From contig JAKCWW010005099.1 in the NCBI GenBank assembly GCA_026260175.1, forward strand, positions 3,710-31,819: DNA of 28,110 nt, in the 5' to 3' direction. The position numbers and the translations under genes are program-made. Of this stretch, positions 18,595-26,079 are shown piece after piece. This DNA is from Reticulitermes lucifugus. Lineage: Eukaryota > Arthropoda > Insecta > Blattodea > Rhinotermitidae. Under the pieces are notes generated by a model, which was not told where the DNA came from, did not search any database, and saw nothing but the letters and a program-made list of their open reading frames with translations. Position 1 is the first letter of the stretch. Each line of letters starts with the position of its first letter.

Positions 18595-18740
18595 CTCCTC
18601 GAATATAGGTATAGATTTATGGATAATATTAAAATAATCTAAAAAGTAGGACATTGTTTTGTGGATGCATCTGTGTAGGGTTTAGTGGCGGCCTGTGGTG
18701 AAGACTGCATAAACTCAGATAAAGTATTCTGGAATTTTTT
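18595..18740 (+). pseudogene. LINE-P 3' end, copy g
   Basis: ATGGATAATATTAAAAT and AAAAAGTAGGACAT correspond to the DNIKMDLREVG block of copy a (GGATAATATTAAAATG there). They are followed by TGTGGATGCATCTGTGTAGG and GGCGGCCTGTGGTGAAGAC in place of DWI.LAQDRDRW. Strongly eroded. Confidence 0.6.
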
Positions 18741-18771
18741 GCCTTGAAATTTAATACATAGGCACCATCCA

Positions 18772-18820
18772 TTCGGTAAAACCTGCTGTCTCACTCTTCA
18801 GGGTAAATTTTTCAGATTTT
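18772..18820 (+). repeat. Dispersed repeat R3, copy 4 (5' fragment)
   Basis: AACCTGCTGTCTCACTCTTC followed by AGGGTAAATTTTTCAG matches the start of R3 copy 3 (AACCTGCTGCCTCCGTCTTT, AGGGTTTAAGAAATTTCAG). Confidence 0.6.
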
Positions 18821-19329
18821 GAAAGACCGTAGTACGGCCATAAGAACTTCAGAAATTAATTTTAATTTTCACACAAGGCGGTAGTGCCTGAGTAATGTTG
18901 GATTATCAAGACGGATCCTGTATTGTAGAATTATTTAAGTACCACTTAAATTTTATAGATTAATGGAAATGTCATAGTTTATAGGTGAGAGTACCAGACA
19001 CTAGCAAAAATAAAATACAAGAGAATGTGGGCAGAACTCATTTAGCATGCTACCTGCCGTCACGTTTACCTCAAGTCTAGTCCGTGCGTTCTCTGTTGTT
19101 ATTCCTTCAGATTCTTCCTTGCATTTCCTTTCCTCTCGTACAAATTTTTAAAGTAATAATTAATTAAGCCCATATATTTTTTATCGATATTTTAATGCAG
19201 GTTACCCGAATAACAGGAATGCAAAAAGAACAATTTTTATCTCAAATATATTGACTATGCAGGCTTACGGGTGCCAAAGGAAAATTTTCAAATATTATTT
19301 TCTGACTGCTGCTTAAATAAGTAATTTCA
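18821..19329. other. Unassigned stretch
   Basis: No recognised gene or repeat. The left limit of the second mariner relic may extend into its last 40 bases. Confidence 0.45.
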
Positions 19330-19514
19330 TTGTGGTCGCTGCAGGTGGCACAACAAACATTCAGACGGTATTTGACCTCTGTCCACCTGTTCTGAAGAAT
19401 GTTGTGGGTTACCGTAACCACAGTGTGCCTTTATACGGGCTTTCAACTGTTAGAGATGGTTGTTTTGTGACCTGGTAGACAAAGTTCTCCACATAACACC
19501 ATAGGAAAATATTC

Positions 19515-19842
19515 AATGGGGTTGTCTTTTTTTTTTAAGACAAGTCATCTACGTTGTGCCTCTCAGCGATTAGACTAGATAAATCAAGTCAAAACATAAC
19601 AATTTCTTCCGTTATTTTTAACTACATGTTTCGGCCTAAAAGGCCATCTTTAGGTTGAATACAAAATAAAAGAATACATATACACGGTTTTATATGGAAT
19701 TGAGATCTCAAAACCTCACATTTTGTATTCTTATGTGGGTATATATAACACGGGAAGAACAGCCTTGGGAATAAAATTTTTATAACTATGTTTATAGTTT
19801 TTAAAAAGACTGGATCCAGTAATTCTAATTGGGGTTAAGTCT
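19515..19842 (-). mobile_element. Poly(A) retroposon of about 299 bp nested in the mariner remnant
   Basis: The insertion (about 19528-19826) begins on the plus strand with ten T (19527-19536), a poly(A) tail on the minus strand. It is flanked by imperfect duplicates AATGGGGTTGTCT (19515-19527) and AATTGGGGTTAAGTCT (19827-19842). Removing it rejoins the transposase at SPDLTPIEYF. No pol III boxes are visible in it. It contains the palindrome TTGAGATCTCAA (near 19702) and the third hammerhead-like motif. Confidence 0.65.
19620..19662 (-). other. Hammerhead-like core motif, copy 3
   Basis: Minus-strand order: CCTAAAGATGGCC, loop TTTT, AGGCC, GAAACATGTAG. It has the GGCC/GGCC stem and GAAAC strand of the core, with CTAAAGA in place of CTGAAGA (the expected G5 is A). 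It shares GATGG, the stem shape and GAAACATGTAG with copy 2. Confidence 0.3.
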
Positions 19843-19870
19843 GGTGACCTAGAATGGCCGACAATTGGCG

Positions 19871-20127
19871 CTGCTCTACCGATCCATCTGCCAGGCATTG
19901 TGTGATGAAGGTGATCTCGCCTACTTTATGTGTACCCTAAGCTTCTCCCTGGAGGGGGGGGGGAGGATCCTGATTATTAACCTCCAGTTATTGCAGAGAT
20001 TAAGAATGTGTGGAGCTACACTTTTAAGCCCCCACACGTCCTCATGTTATTGTACTTAATTTATTTAGCACAGGGATATTTTAGCCTTAAAAAAGATACA
20101 GATCTACCGATAACATGCCACGAAGTC
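19871..20127. other. Unassigned spacer
   Basis: No recognised gene. There is a run of nine G near 19954-19962. Short frames (19865-20059, 20008-20247) are not recognised. Confidence 0.45.
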
Positions 20128-20300
20128 ACGGAGGGGAGAGATGTAGCTCTACAGTTTATTTTACCTCGGCGCTATATGGAGTTGCGTGATCAACGCCACG
20201 CTCCGGCCGCTCTACCACCGGGAAGGATACCCGGTACCCTTTTATAGGAGGCTGAATGGGCCTCGAGGCCTGTCTGGTCGGTTACGGAAAATCTCACCCC
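20128..20300 (-). repeat. SINE-B copy
   Basis: On the minus strand: GAGGCTGA-side body with GGCCCATTCAGCCTCCTATA, AAAGGGTACCGGGTATCC, GGTAGAGCGGCCGGAGCG and the tail GCGCCGAGGTAAAATAAAC and GTAGAGCTACATCTC. The tRNA-like head is missing. Confidence 0.75.
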
Positions 20301-20336
20301 CAAGTGGATTTCAGAACCTGGATATTGATTTCAGGC

Positions 20337-20602
20337 TTCCGCCGCGGTGGCGCATTTGGGAGAGGAACTGCGCTACAAGCCGGAAGGTCGCGGGTTCGAT
20401 TCCCAATGGTGTCATTGGAATTTTTCATTGACATAATCCTTCCGGCCGCACTATGGCCCTGGGGTGGACTCAAACTTTAACAGAGATGAGAACCAGGAAT
20501 ATTTCCTGGAGGGTAAAGGCGGGCGGTGCATAGGGTCTGACAAACTTACCACCTTCATGTGCCGTCTGTCCAGGCCTGTACAGGGATTGCTTTACCTTCT
20601 TT
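20337..20602 (+). repeat. SINE-A copy, best preserved head
   Basis: A complete SINE-A. The A-box region GGTGGCGCATTTGGGAGAGG lies at about 20347-20366, and the B box CGGGTTCGATTCCC at 20390-20403. The body contains CATAATCCTTCCGGCCGCAC and TATTTCCTGGAGGGTAAAGG, and the end is GGGATTGCTTTACCTT. The bases just before it, GATTTCAGGCTTCCGCCGCG, belong to repeat R3 (compare 14058-14080). The SINE has therefore landed in, or captured, an R3 fragment. Confidence 0.9.
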
Positions 20603-21054
20603 ACTATTACAATATGTTAATGGTGATTAAAAATACTTTGTTGGTTCCTGCATGCTGATAGTCAAGTAAGATATGCGACCTTTGTACATATTTATTATTA
20701 ACACATTTCTTCGAATCCGCCACTTGTTTATCATACTTAGAAATTGTCAAGTTGAATTTGTTTACATCATGACTTTTAATTTATAAAGCGCTTCAAAAGT
20801 GTTTGTGCTGTCACAGTCCTCATGTAGGCTTACTTTGACTTCATCCGCCATACTGTGCACCTGGCTCTGGGAATGTACTGCAATTATATAACCACCCGCA
20901 GCTTGTATAAGCACTTCACACTTTCAGCAGGCACTCGATGTACTTTACTGAAATTTCTCAATCGATATCCTCAACATTCAAACCACGTCGAGAAATGTCT
21001 AGATACACATATCATTCCTTGTGCTTCATACAGAAATCTTTTTTATTCTTTACT
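20603..21054. other. Unassigned stretch
   Basis: No recognised gene or repeat. Short plus-strand frames at 20855-21067 and 20938-21165 overlap one another and the next SINE. Confidence 0.5.
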
Positions 21055-21335
21055 TCAGTCGGTATAGCGACTAGGCTACGCGCTAAACAACTGAAGAATT
21101 GCTGTTCTATTTCCGATAAGGGGCAAGATATTTTTCTGTTCTTTAAAAGCTTCAGATCGCCCTGAGAAGGACGCAGACTCTTATTCAGTGAGTACCGGGC
21201 GCGCTTTCCCTCGGATAAAGCGACGGGGGCCTGAAGCTAACCACTCACCTTTATCAAATTTCATCCAATGTCGAAGTTAAGAATCAGTAGAGCTATACCT
21301 CCACTCCCATGTTTGCCTTTGTAGTAGGCACAGCA
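21055..21335 (+). repeat. SINE-B copy, worn head
   Basis: The head GTATAGCGACTAGGCTACGC is close to that of the 22225 copy (GTGACTAGGTTACGGG). It is followed by a B-box-like TGTTCTATTTCCGATA. The body then shows GAGTACCGGGCGCGCTTTC, ATAAAGCGACGGG and CCACTCACC, and the tail reads AAGTTAAGAATCAGTAGAG and CTATACCTCCACTCCCATG. Confidence 0.7.
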
Positions 21336-21377
21336 ACAACTCTACCTACACCTTGCTTTTCTTTAAAGCGCATTGCA

Positions 21378-21445
21378 ACTGTGCCGAGGTTATGCATGGA
21401 TCTATACCTCCACTCCTCCATATGCCTCCATGGTTTGATGACTAA
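21378..21445 (+). repeat. SINE-B tail fragment
   Basis: GTGCCGAGGTTATGCATGG, ATCTATACCTCCACTCC and TCCATATGCCTCCATGG are a second SINE-B tail directly after the previous copy. Confidence 0.7.
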
Positions 21446-21599
21446 TGAACAAGAGGGACAAATTTACGTTGGCCCAGTTATTTGAGTACCTTAGTAGGCA
21501 GAAATATAACTAATTAAGATATAAATCTGAATAAATGGGAATAACACAGCATTCCATTTTATGTGGATTCCTTGCCTTATTTATCTGTTAAAAGTGAAG

Positions 21600-21815
21600 C
21601 TATGCCTGTGCACATGAGACAGTAAAGGTATAGCTCCACTCAGTCTTAACCTCAGCATTGAGTTTTCAGGTGAGTGTTCAGATCCATCCCCCCCCAGCCC
21701 CTTTACCACCGGGTTGAAGAGCCGGTCAAGACGCTTTCGAGGAACCCCTATTACGCTTTGAACAAGAAGCCGAGTAGGCCCCAAATTCTCTCTGCACGCG
21801 TTGAACTTGCAGGAA
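21600..21815 (-). repeat. SINE-B copy
   Basis: On the minus strand the body reads GCCTACTCGGCTTCTTGTTC, AAAGCGTAATAGGGG, and the tail TGAGGTTAAGACTGAGTGG and AGCTATACCTTTACTG. The CGGCTTCTTxTTCAAAGxGT segment is shared with the plus-strand copy at 22225-22465. The two lie in opposite orientations about 500 bases apart. Confidence 0.75.
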
Positions 21816-22224
21816 AAAGAATTTAACCCTGCAGGGAATCGAGGCAAGATTCTTCAGTTGTCCAATCCGTAATTTTGTCGCTGATCCTACTACGGATTAC
21901 GGTTTTACATTTAGCCTTCCAACATCCTAAAATTAGATTCAAATCGGAATATTTTTTTAAAACAAACCGATTTAACGAGTACATTCTTTCATATATCTGC
22001 GTTACAATGTAAATTACGAAACTGTTAATTATTTTACCATACAATTTAACAATTTTCTCTATATGTGTCAGACACATTTAAGGAATTCTAGCTGGCGGAG
22101 CGGACTGGATAGCGTACTCCAATATTCCACAAATTTTGTAGTAACACAGACCCCTTACGAAGTCTGATTCTGAGAACCCCTTAGACACAACTTGTGAATT
22201 CGGGTTGAGAAAAGAAATTCGTAT
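21816..22224. other. Unassigned stretch
   Basis: An 84-residue minus-strand frame (21823-22077) is not recognised. No repeat was seen. Confidence 0.5.
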
Positions 22225-22465
22225 TCGGTGTAGTGACTAGGTTACGGGATGGACGACCAAGGAATAGCGGTTTGATTCCGGGCAAGCTCCACGCGTGCAG
22301 AGCAAATCTGGCGCCTACCCGGCTTCTTATTCAAAGTGTAATAGGGGCTTTTTATCCGAAATAAAACGGCCGAAACGTAAAGCTGACTAATTGTTTCTAG
22401 TAGGTTAAAAATGCGTCGAGCTAGACTCCACTCTGCTATATGCCTTTATGGAGTGCACGCGGACA
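22225..22465 (+). repeat. SINE-B copy with tRNA-like head
   Basis: The head is GTAGTGACTAGGTTACGGGA, followed by the B box GGTTTGATTCC (22269-22279). The body has CCTACCCGGCTTCTTATTC, AAAGTGTAATAGGGG, and AAAACGGCCGAAACG. The tail is CTAGACTCCACTCTGC and ATATGCCTTTATGGAGTGCA. Confidence 0.75.
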
Positions 22466-23134
22466 ACTTAAGTTTTCTAGGTGGTACAGCAAGCCTAGGT
22501 GCTCTCTAAAATTTTAGAAAGTATTGTGTGTACCCCCACTGCAGTATAGTTAAGAGAGGTAGGCTGTAACTAAATGAAGTTGAATTGAAACAGTTAAAAT
22601 TATGTTCTTAAGGGTCATTGGAAGTTGACAGGTTCACAGACTAAGTCAGAAAGAGGAAATTAGACAAGAACTAAACATATTTCATACTTAATTAAAGTAA
22701 GTAATATCCAAAGGATTGGTACAACGTCATTGCAAGAGTGCTTAAAACAGATTCCAAAGTCACTTTGTCAGCATACGCCGAAAAGTAAAGACGATGTAGC
22801 CCATATACATAATGGATGGAAAATTCTGATTTGGAATTTGCATGAGGTTATCAGTATTGATATATTAAGCGGCTTTGCTTATAGCCCCTTGGCATCCCAG
22901 CCCGCTCGTCGTAAGCGAATATTCAATTCGACTGTTTATATGCTTTTTGATGGTCTGCGTGTAATATTGGAAGAGAAGCTTCGGAAACGTTTTAGGTTTT
23001 TGGGACTGAATCGTTGTCCTAATACGGAGCATGCCTTGTAAAGAGTTGTAACCGTCTAGAAACACTGACCTCAGCAGGTGATTTGGGCTCAAGCAGCAAG
23101 TGTTTGGTGCTGCTGGGGCCTTGGAGCGCTACGC
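22466..23134. other. Unassigned stretch with opposed open frames
   Basis: A 103-residue plus-strand frame (22730-23041) starts at TTG and has no recognised domain. A 75-residue minus-strand frame (22865-23092) overlaps it. Neither is supported. Confidence 0.4.
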
Positions 23135-23137
23135 AGC

Positions 23138-23419
23138 TCACCTTCCAGCATCAGCCGCCACGCGGTCTCGCAGCCTCTGCCAGGTGCACATCTCTTTGTA
23201 TTCCAGCTTCTTCAAGGTAAAAGTCAAGAAGCAACTTCTTCGGGGTCTTCTTGTTTTTTTATCCATGTGTACACTCAACTTCATCTTTGAGGCACTCGAA
23301 GAACCAGGAAAATCTCCATAACAATAGCAGATTACACCTCCTGGTCTTACCTCAGGGCCACCAAGTGGTTTGTTACAGCTTGGAACACAATACGATGATT
23401 GACTGCGAATTGCTAGCAC
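23138..23419 (-). CDS. Exon-like open frame with splice-donor-like ends, doubtful
   Basis: A 93-residue frame on the minus strand, slightly richer in GC than its surroundings. It ends RLRDRVAADAGR just where the DNA reads GGAAG then GTGAGC (junction 23142/23141), a good splice-donor match. A second strong donor match, CCTGAG then GTAAGA, lies inside it at 23351/23350, after SSYCVPSCNKPLGGPE. No family was recognised. The donors conflict with a single exon, and no acceptor or promoter could be placed, so this may be chance. Confidence 0.15.
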   Translation of the reverse strand: MLAIRSQSSYCVPSCNKPLGGPEVRPGGVICYCYGDFPGSSSASKMKLSVHMDKKTRRPRRSCFLTFTLKKLEYKEMCTWQRLRDRVAADAGR

Positions 23420-23655
23420 AATAAATAACTATAGGCAGTCGAGCGTCAGGATATCTGCTTCAAAAAGTGACGTCACTAGATCGAGACCTTGCTTTTATCG
23501 TATTCATTGAATTCATGTATATTCGGAAATTAGGGAATACCAGTTTTCCTGATTAATACAAATTAATAACGTACACAAACTTATGACGTTATTTTAGCTG
23601 ATACTAACACACGTGTCGCCGAAGGCTTCTAAAGAAATGAAGGAAATAAAGATAC
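23420..23655. other. Unassigned spacer
   Basis: No recognised feature. Confidence 0.5.
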
Positions 23656-24265
23656 GAAAGGCATTCATTCATCATTCCGTAGTCTGTCTTACGACAAGTC
23701 CATAGTATCTTCCTAAGAAAGTTCTCCACACAGTGCGATCTAGTGCTTCCTCTTTCAATTTCCGGTATCGTCCCTTTTCCTTAAGATCATCTAGTAGCTG
23801 CTTACATATTCTTCTTCGTCTTCCCGTCATTCCTATCCTTCCTTCTATCTTTCCTTCAATAACGTGTTTTAGAAGGCAGTTCCCACTCAAGAAGTGACCA
23901 ATCCAGTTAGCCTTTTTTATTTTTACTGTATATAGAATATACCTCTCCTCCTTGACCCTGTGTAACACTTCTTCATTTCTCACACAATCGGTCCAACTGA
24001 TCTTCTCCATCCTTCTCCAGTACCACATTTCAAAACTTTTCCAGGTATTTCTGATGAACCTACCGAAGTGCCCAAATATGAGTACCAAACAAAGCTAGGC
24101 TCAAAATGTAGCACTTTACTAGTTTCTTCCTTAAATTTAAGTCCAATTTGCTGGTAAAGGTTTTATTCTTGTCGAATACTGCTTTGCCATGGCATCCTGT
24201 ATTTAATTCGTGTACATCTTGCATCATTGATCATGCTACCAAAATATTTGAAATATTCCATATTC
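23656..24265 (-). pseudogene. LINE-R 3' end (reverse transcriptase C-terminal domain)
   Basis: From the 5' side (24265 down) it reads LENMEYFKYFGSMINDARCT, then worn sequence, then SFEMWYWRRMEKISWTD, VRNEEVLHRVKEERYILY, KKANWIGHFL, KHVIEGKIEGRIGMTGRRRR, QLLDDLKEKGRYRKLKEEAL and DRTVWRTFLGRYYGLVVRQT, ending in a stop. The intact portion is 138 residues (23672-24088). The tail is a short ATTCATTCATTCATCATTCC run on the plus strand (TGAATGAA on the minus). This order is that of a LINE (endonuclease and reverse transcriptase type) C-terminus; the catalytic core is missing. Confidence 0.88.
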
Positions 24266-24767
24266 TCCAGTTGAACGAAGGAGATAAATACAGCAATAAA
24301 TTTGTGTAGGGTGAATGCACGAAAGTATATGTTTCTTCCATTACTAATAAGTCTTGCTTTTAGAGTGTGTATTTTGAATTATGAAACGGTACATTGTGTG
24401 TGGTTATAGACTTCTTGAAGAAAATATCTGCCTCAAATGTCTACCATGAAGGAAAAGACGGGGGTTCTTTCGATAAGTCCGTAATCACACAAAACACTAC
24501 ACGGCCTCAAAATAATAAGCCACAGTATGAATTTTTACAGTTGTGGGAGTATAAAAAGTTATGTAATAATGCATGTAGCCTTTCTTGATTTAATTACAGG
24601 CCATTACTGCTAACTTTTTGAGAGGAATAGAATTAAAGTTTGATCTTACAAATGTACCGCGGGGGACGTATAAGGCAGTAATAAAGCTTCTGGGATTTTA
24701 TGGTATTATACCACCAGAGCAGTATGTTATTTATGGAAGTAAGATGTATTATAAGGTTCCAGTAGTG
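24266..24767. other. Unassigned stretch
   Basis: A 64-residue frame (24394-24588) is not recognised. Nothing else was seen. Confidence 0.5.
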
Positions 24768-24947
24768 GTCTAAGGCAGGGGTGCACAAATCCCTGGCGCA
24801 GGTCTCCGTGGCGACTAAATTTTTTACGGTGGCACCTCATGTTTGTGGGGTCCAATTATGAAACTTGCTGCATGTCACCATTTTGGCGCCTAGAATTTTG
24901 AGTTGGCTCCTAAAGTTATGGAAAATTTGTGCACGGCTGGTCTAGGG
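24768..24947. mobile_element. hAT-like MITE, 164 bp
   Basis: The element runs 24776-24939. The left end is CAGGGGTGCACAAAT, and the right end read on the minus strand is CAGCCGTGCACAAAT; 13 of 15 bases agree. It is flanked by GTCTAAGG (24768-24775) and GTCTAGGG (24940-24947), an 8-bp duplication with one change. The interior has no coding capacity. The 8-bp duplication and CAG ends point to hAT. Confidence 0.82.
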
Positions 24948-25140
24948 AGTATTTGGGGTCTCCGAAGGGTTGAAAGCCCTCCCACGCCCAGAAAAGAAAC
25001 CTTGAATATAAGTAAAATTCGATATTGAGGTCTTAACACTACATTTAACATTTTTACGGAAACTGAGCCCAGAAAAATTACAAGATGCAGAAGTTTTGAA
25101 AGCAGACATTCATAGAATGTTCTTGTAATGATAACTTTTC
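24948..25140. other. Unassigned spacer
   Basis: No recognised feature. Confidence 0.5.
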
Positions 25141-25401
25141 CGATCCCAGTCGCCGTGCGGTCTAAGGCGTGGGTCTAAGGCGGCTCGCCTGCTGGGATCG
25201 TGGGTTCGAATCCCACTGACGGCATAGATGTCTGTGTCTTGTGAGTGTTGTGTGTTATCAAGTAGAGGTCTCTGCGTCGAACTGATCACTCGTCGAGAGG
25301 AGTCCTACTGGTTGTGGTGTGTCCAAATGAGTGTGATCGCGAAGCCTCGTAAGAGGGGGCCATGACCCGAATAGGGCATGAAGCACCGCAGGAAAAAAAA
25401 A
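25141..25401 (+). repeat. SINE-C, tRNA-Leu-like head and poly(A) tail
   Basis: The head is CGCCGTGCGGTCTAAGGCG (25151-25169), with a D-arm like those of tRNA-Leu or tRNA-Ser. The B box GGGTTCGAATCCCAC is at 25202-25216. GCCGT and ACGGC could still pair as a worn acceptor stem. GGTCTAAGGCG is present twice in a row (25159-25169 and about 25172-25182). A non-tRNA body follows (GAGTGTTGTGTGTTATCAAG, GGTCTCTGCGTCGAACTG, GCATGAAGCACCGCAGG) and ends in nine A (25393-25401). The body and tail show it is a SINE, not a tRNA gene. Confidence 0.85.
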
Positions 25402-25663
25402 GCAACTTAAGAATAATGTCATTTTCAAAATCAGAGTAATATCAAAATATATTTTAGCAGGAAGGCATTATGAGGACTTTAATTAAGTTGATTTGATTCC
25501 AATTCTATTGTGTCATAAAGAATCAAGTGTAAAAGTTTATTGAATAATGCATGTCAGAATATGATAACACAAAGTCGGTAGGTGTATTAGCTTGCATGTT
25601 ACAAAGTCCACAAGTATGTGACACCTGAAAGACAAAGGTGATCGGTAATGGAGTGTCAGCACA
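25402..25663. other. Unassigned spacer
   Basis: No recognised gene or repeat. Confidence 0.5.
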
Positions 25664-25671
25664 TATATAAG
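25664..25671 (+). promoter_or_regulatory. TATA-box-like TATATAAG
   Basis: A good TATA match about 30 bases before 25695 and 94 bases before the ATG at 25758. Such words are common in AT-rich DNA. It is listed only because the open frame downstream has a matching context. Confidence 0.2.
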
Positions 25672-25757
25672 GAAGTTACTTGGTTGTAGGGAACGCAATA
25701 TTCGTTACCTTTCAAGTACAGCAACAAGATAAACAGTGTTTTAATGTGTGTGTCAAC

Positions 25758-25925
25758 ATGCCAGAGGCCGAAGGATTGAATTGCTTGTTCTCCTCTCACA
25801 GCTTCCCCCTACGTGTTGTAGCCTATTCATTCTCCACCGTACATTCCTCGCAAGTCATCTTGTGCGAGGAATGTGGACAGCATGGCCCACGCAGACCGGA
25901 CTGTTCATATAGGAACCATAGGTGA
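25758..25925 (+). CDS. Candidate small open frame or first exon, function unknown
   Basis: A 55-residue frame begins MPEAEGLNCLFSSHSFPLRV and ends LCEECGQHGPRRPDCSYRNH plus R. The start context TCAACATG fits the insect preference for A before ATG. The frame can be extended upstream to 25680 without a stop. It lies 94 bases after a TATA-like word, and an AATAAA follows at 26074-26079. The final codons read ATAG then GTGAAG (25921/25922), which resembles a splice donor, so it could be a first exon. CEEC is the only motif-like element. No family was recognised. Confidence 0.18.
   Translation: MPEAEGLNCLFSSHSFPLRVVAYSFSTVHSSQVILCEECGQHGPRRPDCSYRNHR
25841..25874. other. Perfect 12-bp inverted repeat
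   Basis: ACATTCCTCGCA (25841-25852) and TGCGAGGAATGT (25863-25874) pair fully around the 10-base loop AGTCATCTTG. It lies inside the candidate frame 25758-25925. The length and perfection are unusual for chance. Confidence 0.9.
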
Positions 25926-26073
25926 AGCCGTGGAATGTAAAAGATGTTACAGAGTTGAAGTGCATCTTTATCATTACTTGCTGTACTTTGTAATTTGATC
26001 AAGAGTGTAATTGGAAAGATTTATTTCCTTAAGAGTCTATGAGTATTGTACTTTTTCTTATTAATTTCACCCA

Positions 26074-26079
26074 AATAAA
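26074..26079 (+). terminator. AATAAA polyadenylation-signal-like word
   Basis: An AATAAA about 150 bases after the candidate frame. It is common in AT-rich DNA and meaningful only if the upstream frame is transcribed. Confidence 0.15.

Larger units (their letters stand above)
19330..19870 (-). pseudogene. Second Tc1/mariner transposase remnant, split by a retroposon
   Basis: On the minus strand the first half (19870-19827) reads GHSRSPDLTPI, with the SPDLTP motif that carries the third catalytic Asp. The second half (19527-19330) reads VENFVYQVTKQPSLTV in one frame and TVTHNILQNRWTEVKYRLNV followed by CCATCSDHNEIT in another, which is the VT..MLQ..W.E..YRLDVCRAT.GAHIE end of the family. Between them sits an insertion of 299 bp. 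No terminal inverted repeats were found. Confidence 0.75.

Noticed and set aside
25151-25220. SINE-C head as a functional tRNA gene
   Set aside because: The acceptor stem is worn, the A-box region is doubled, and a SINE body with poly(A) follows directly.
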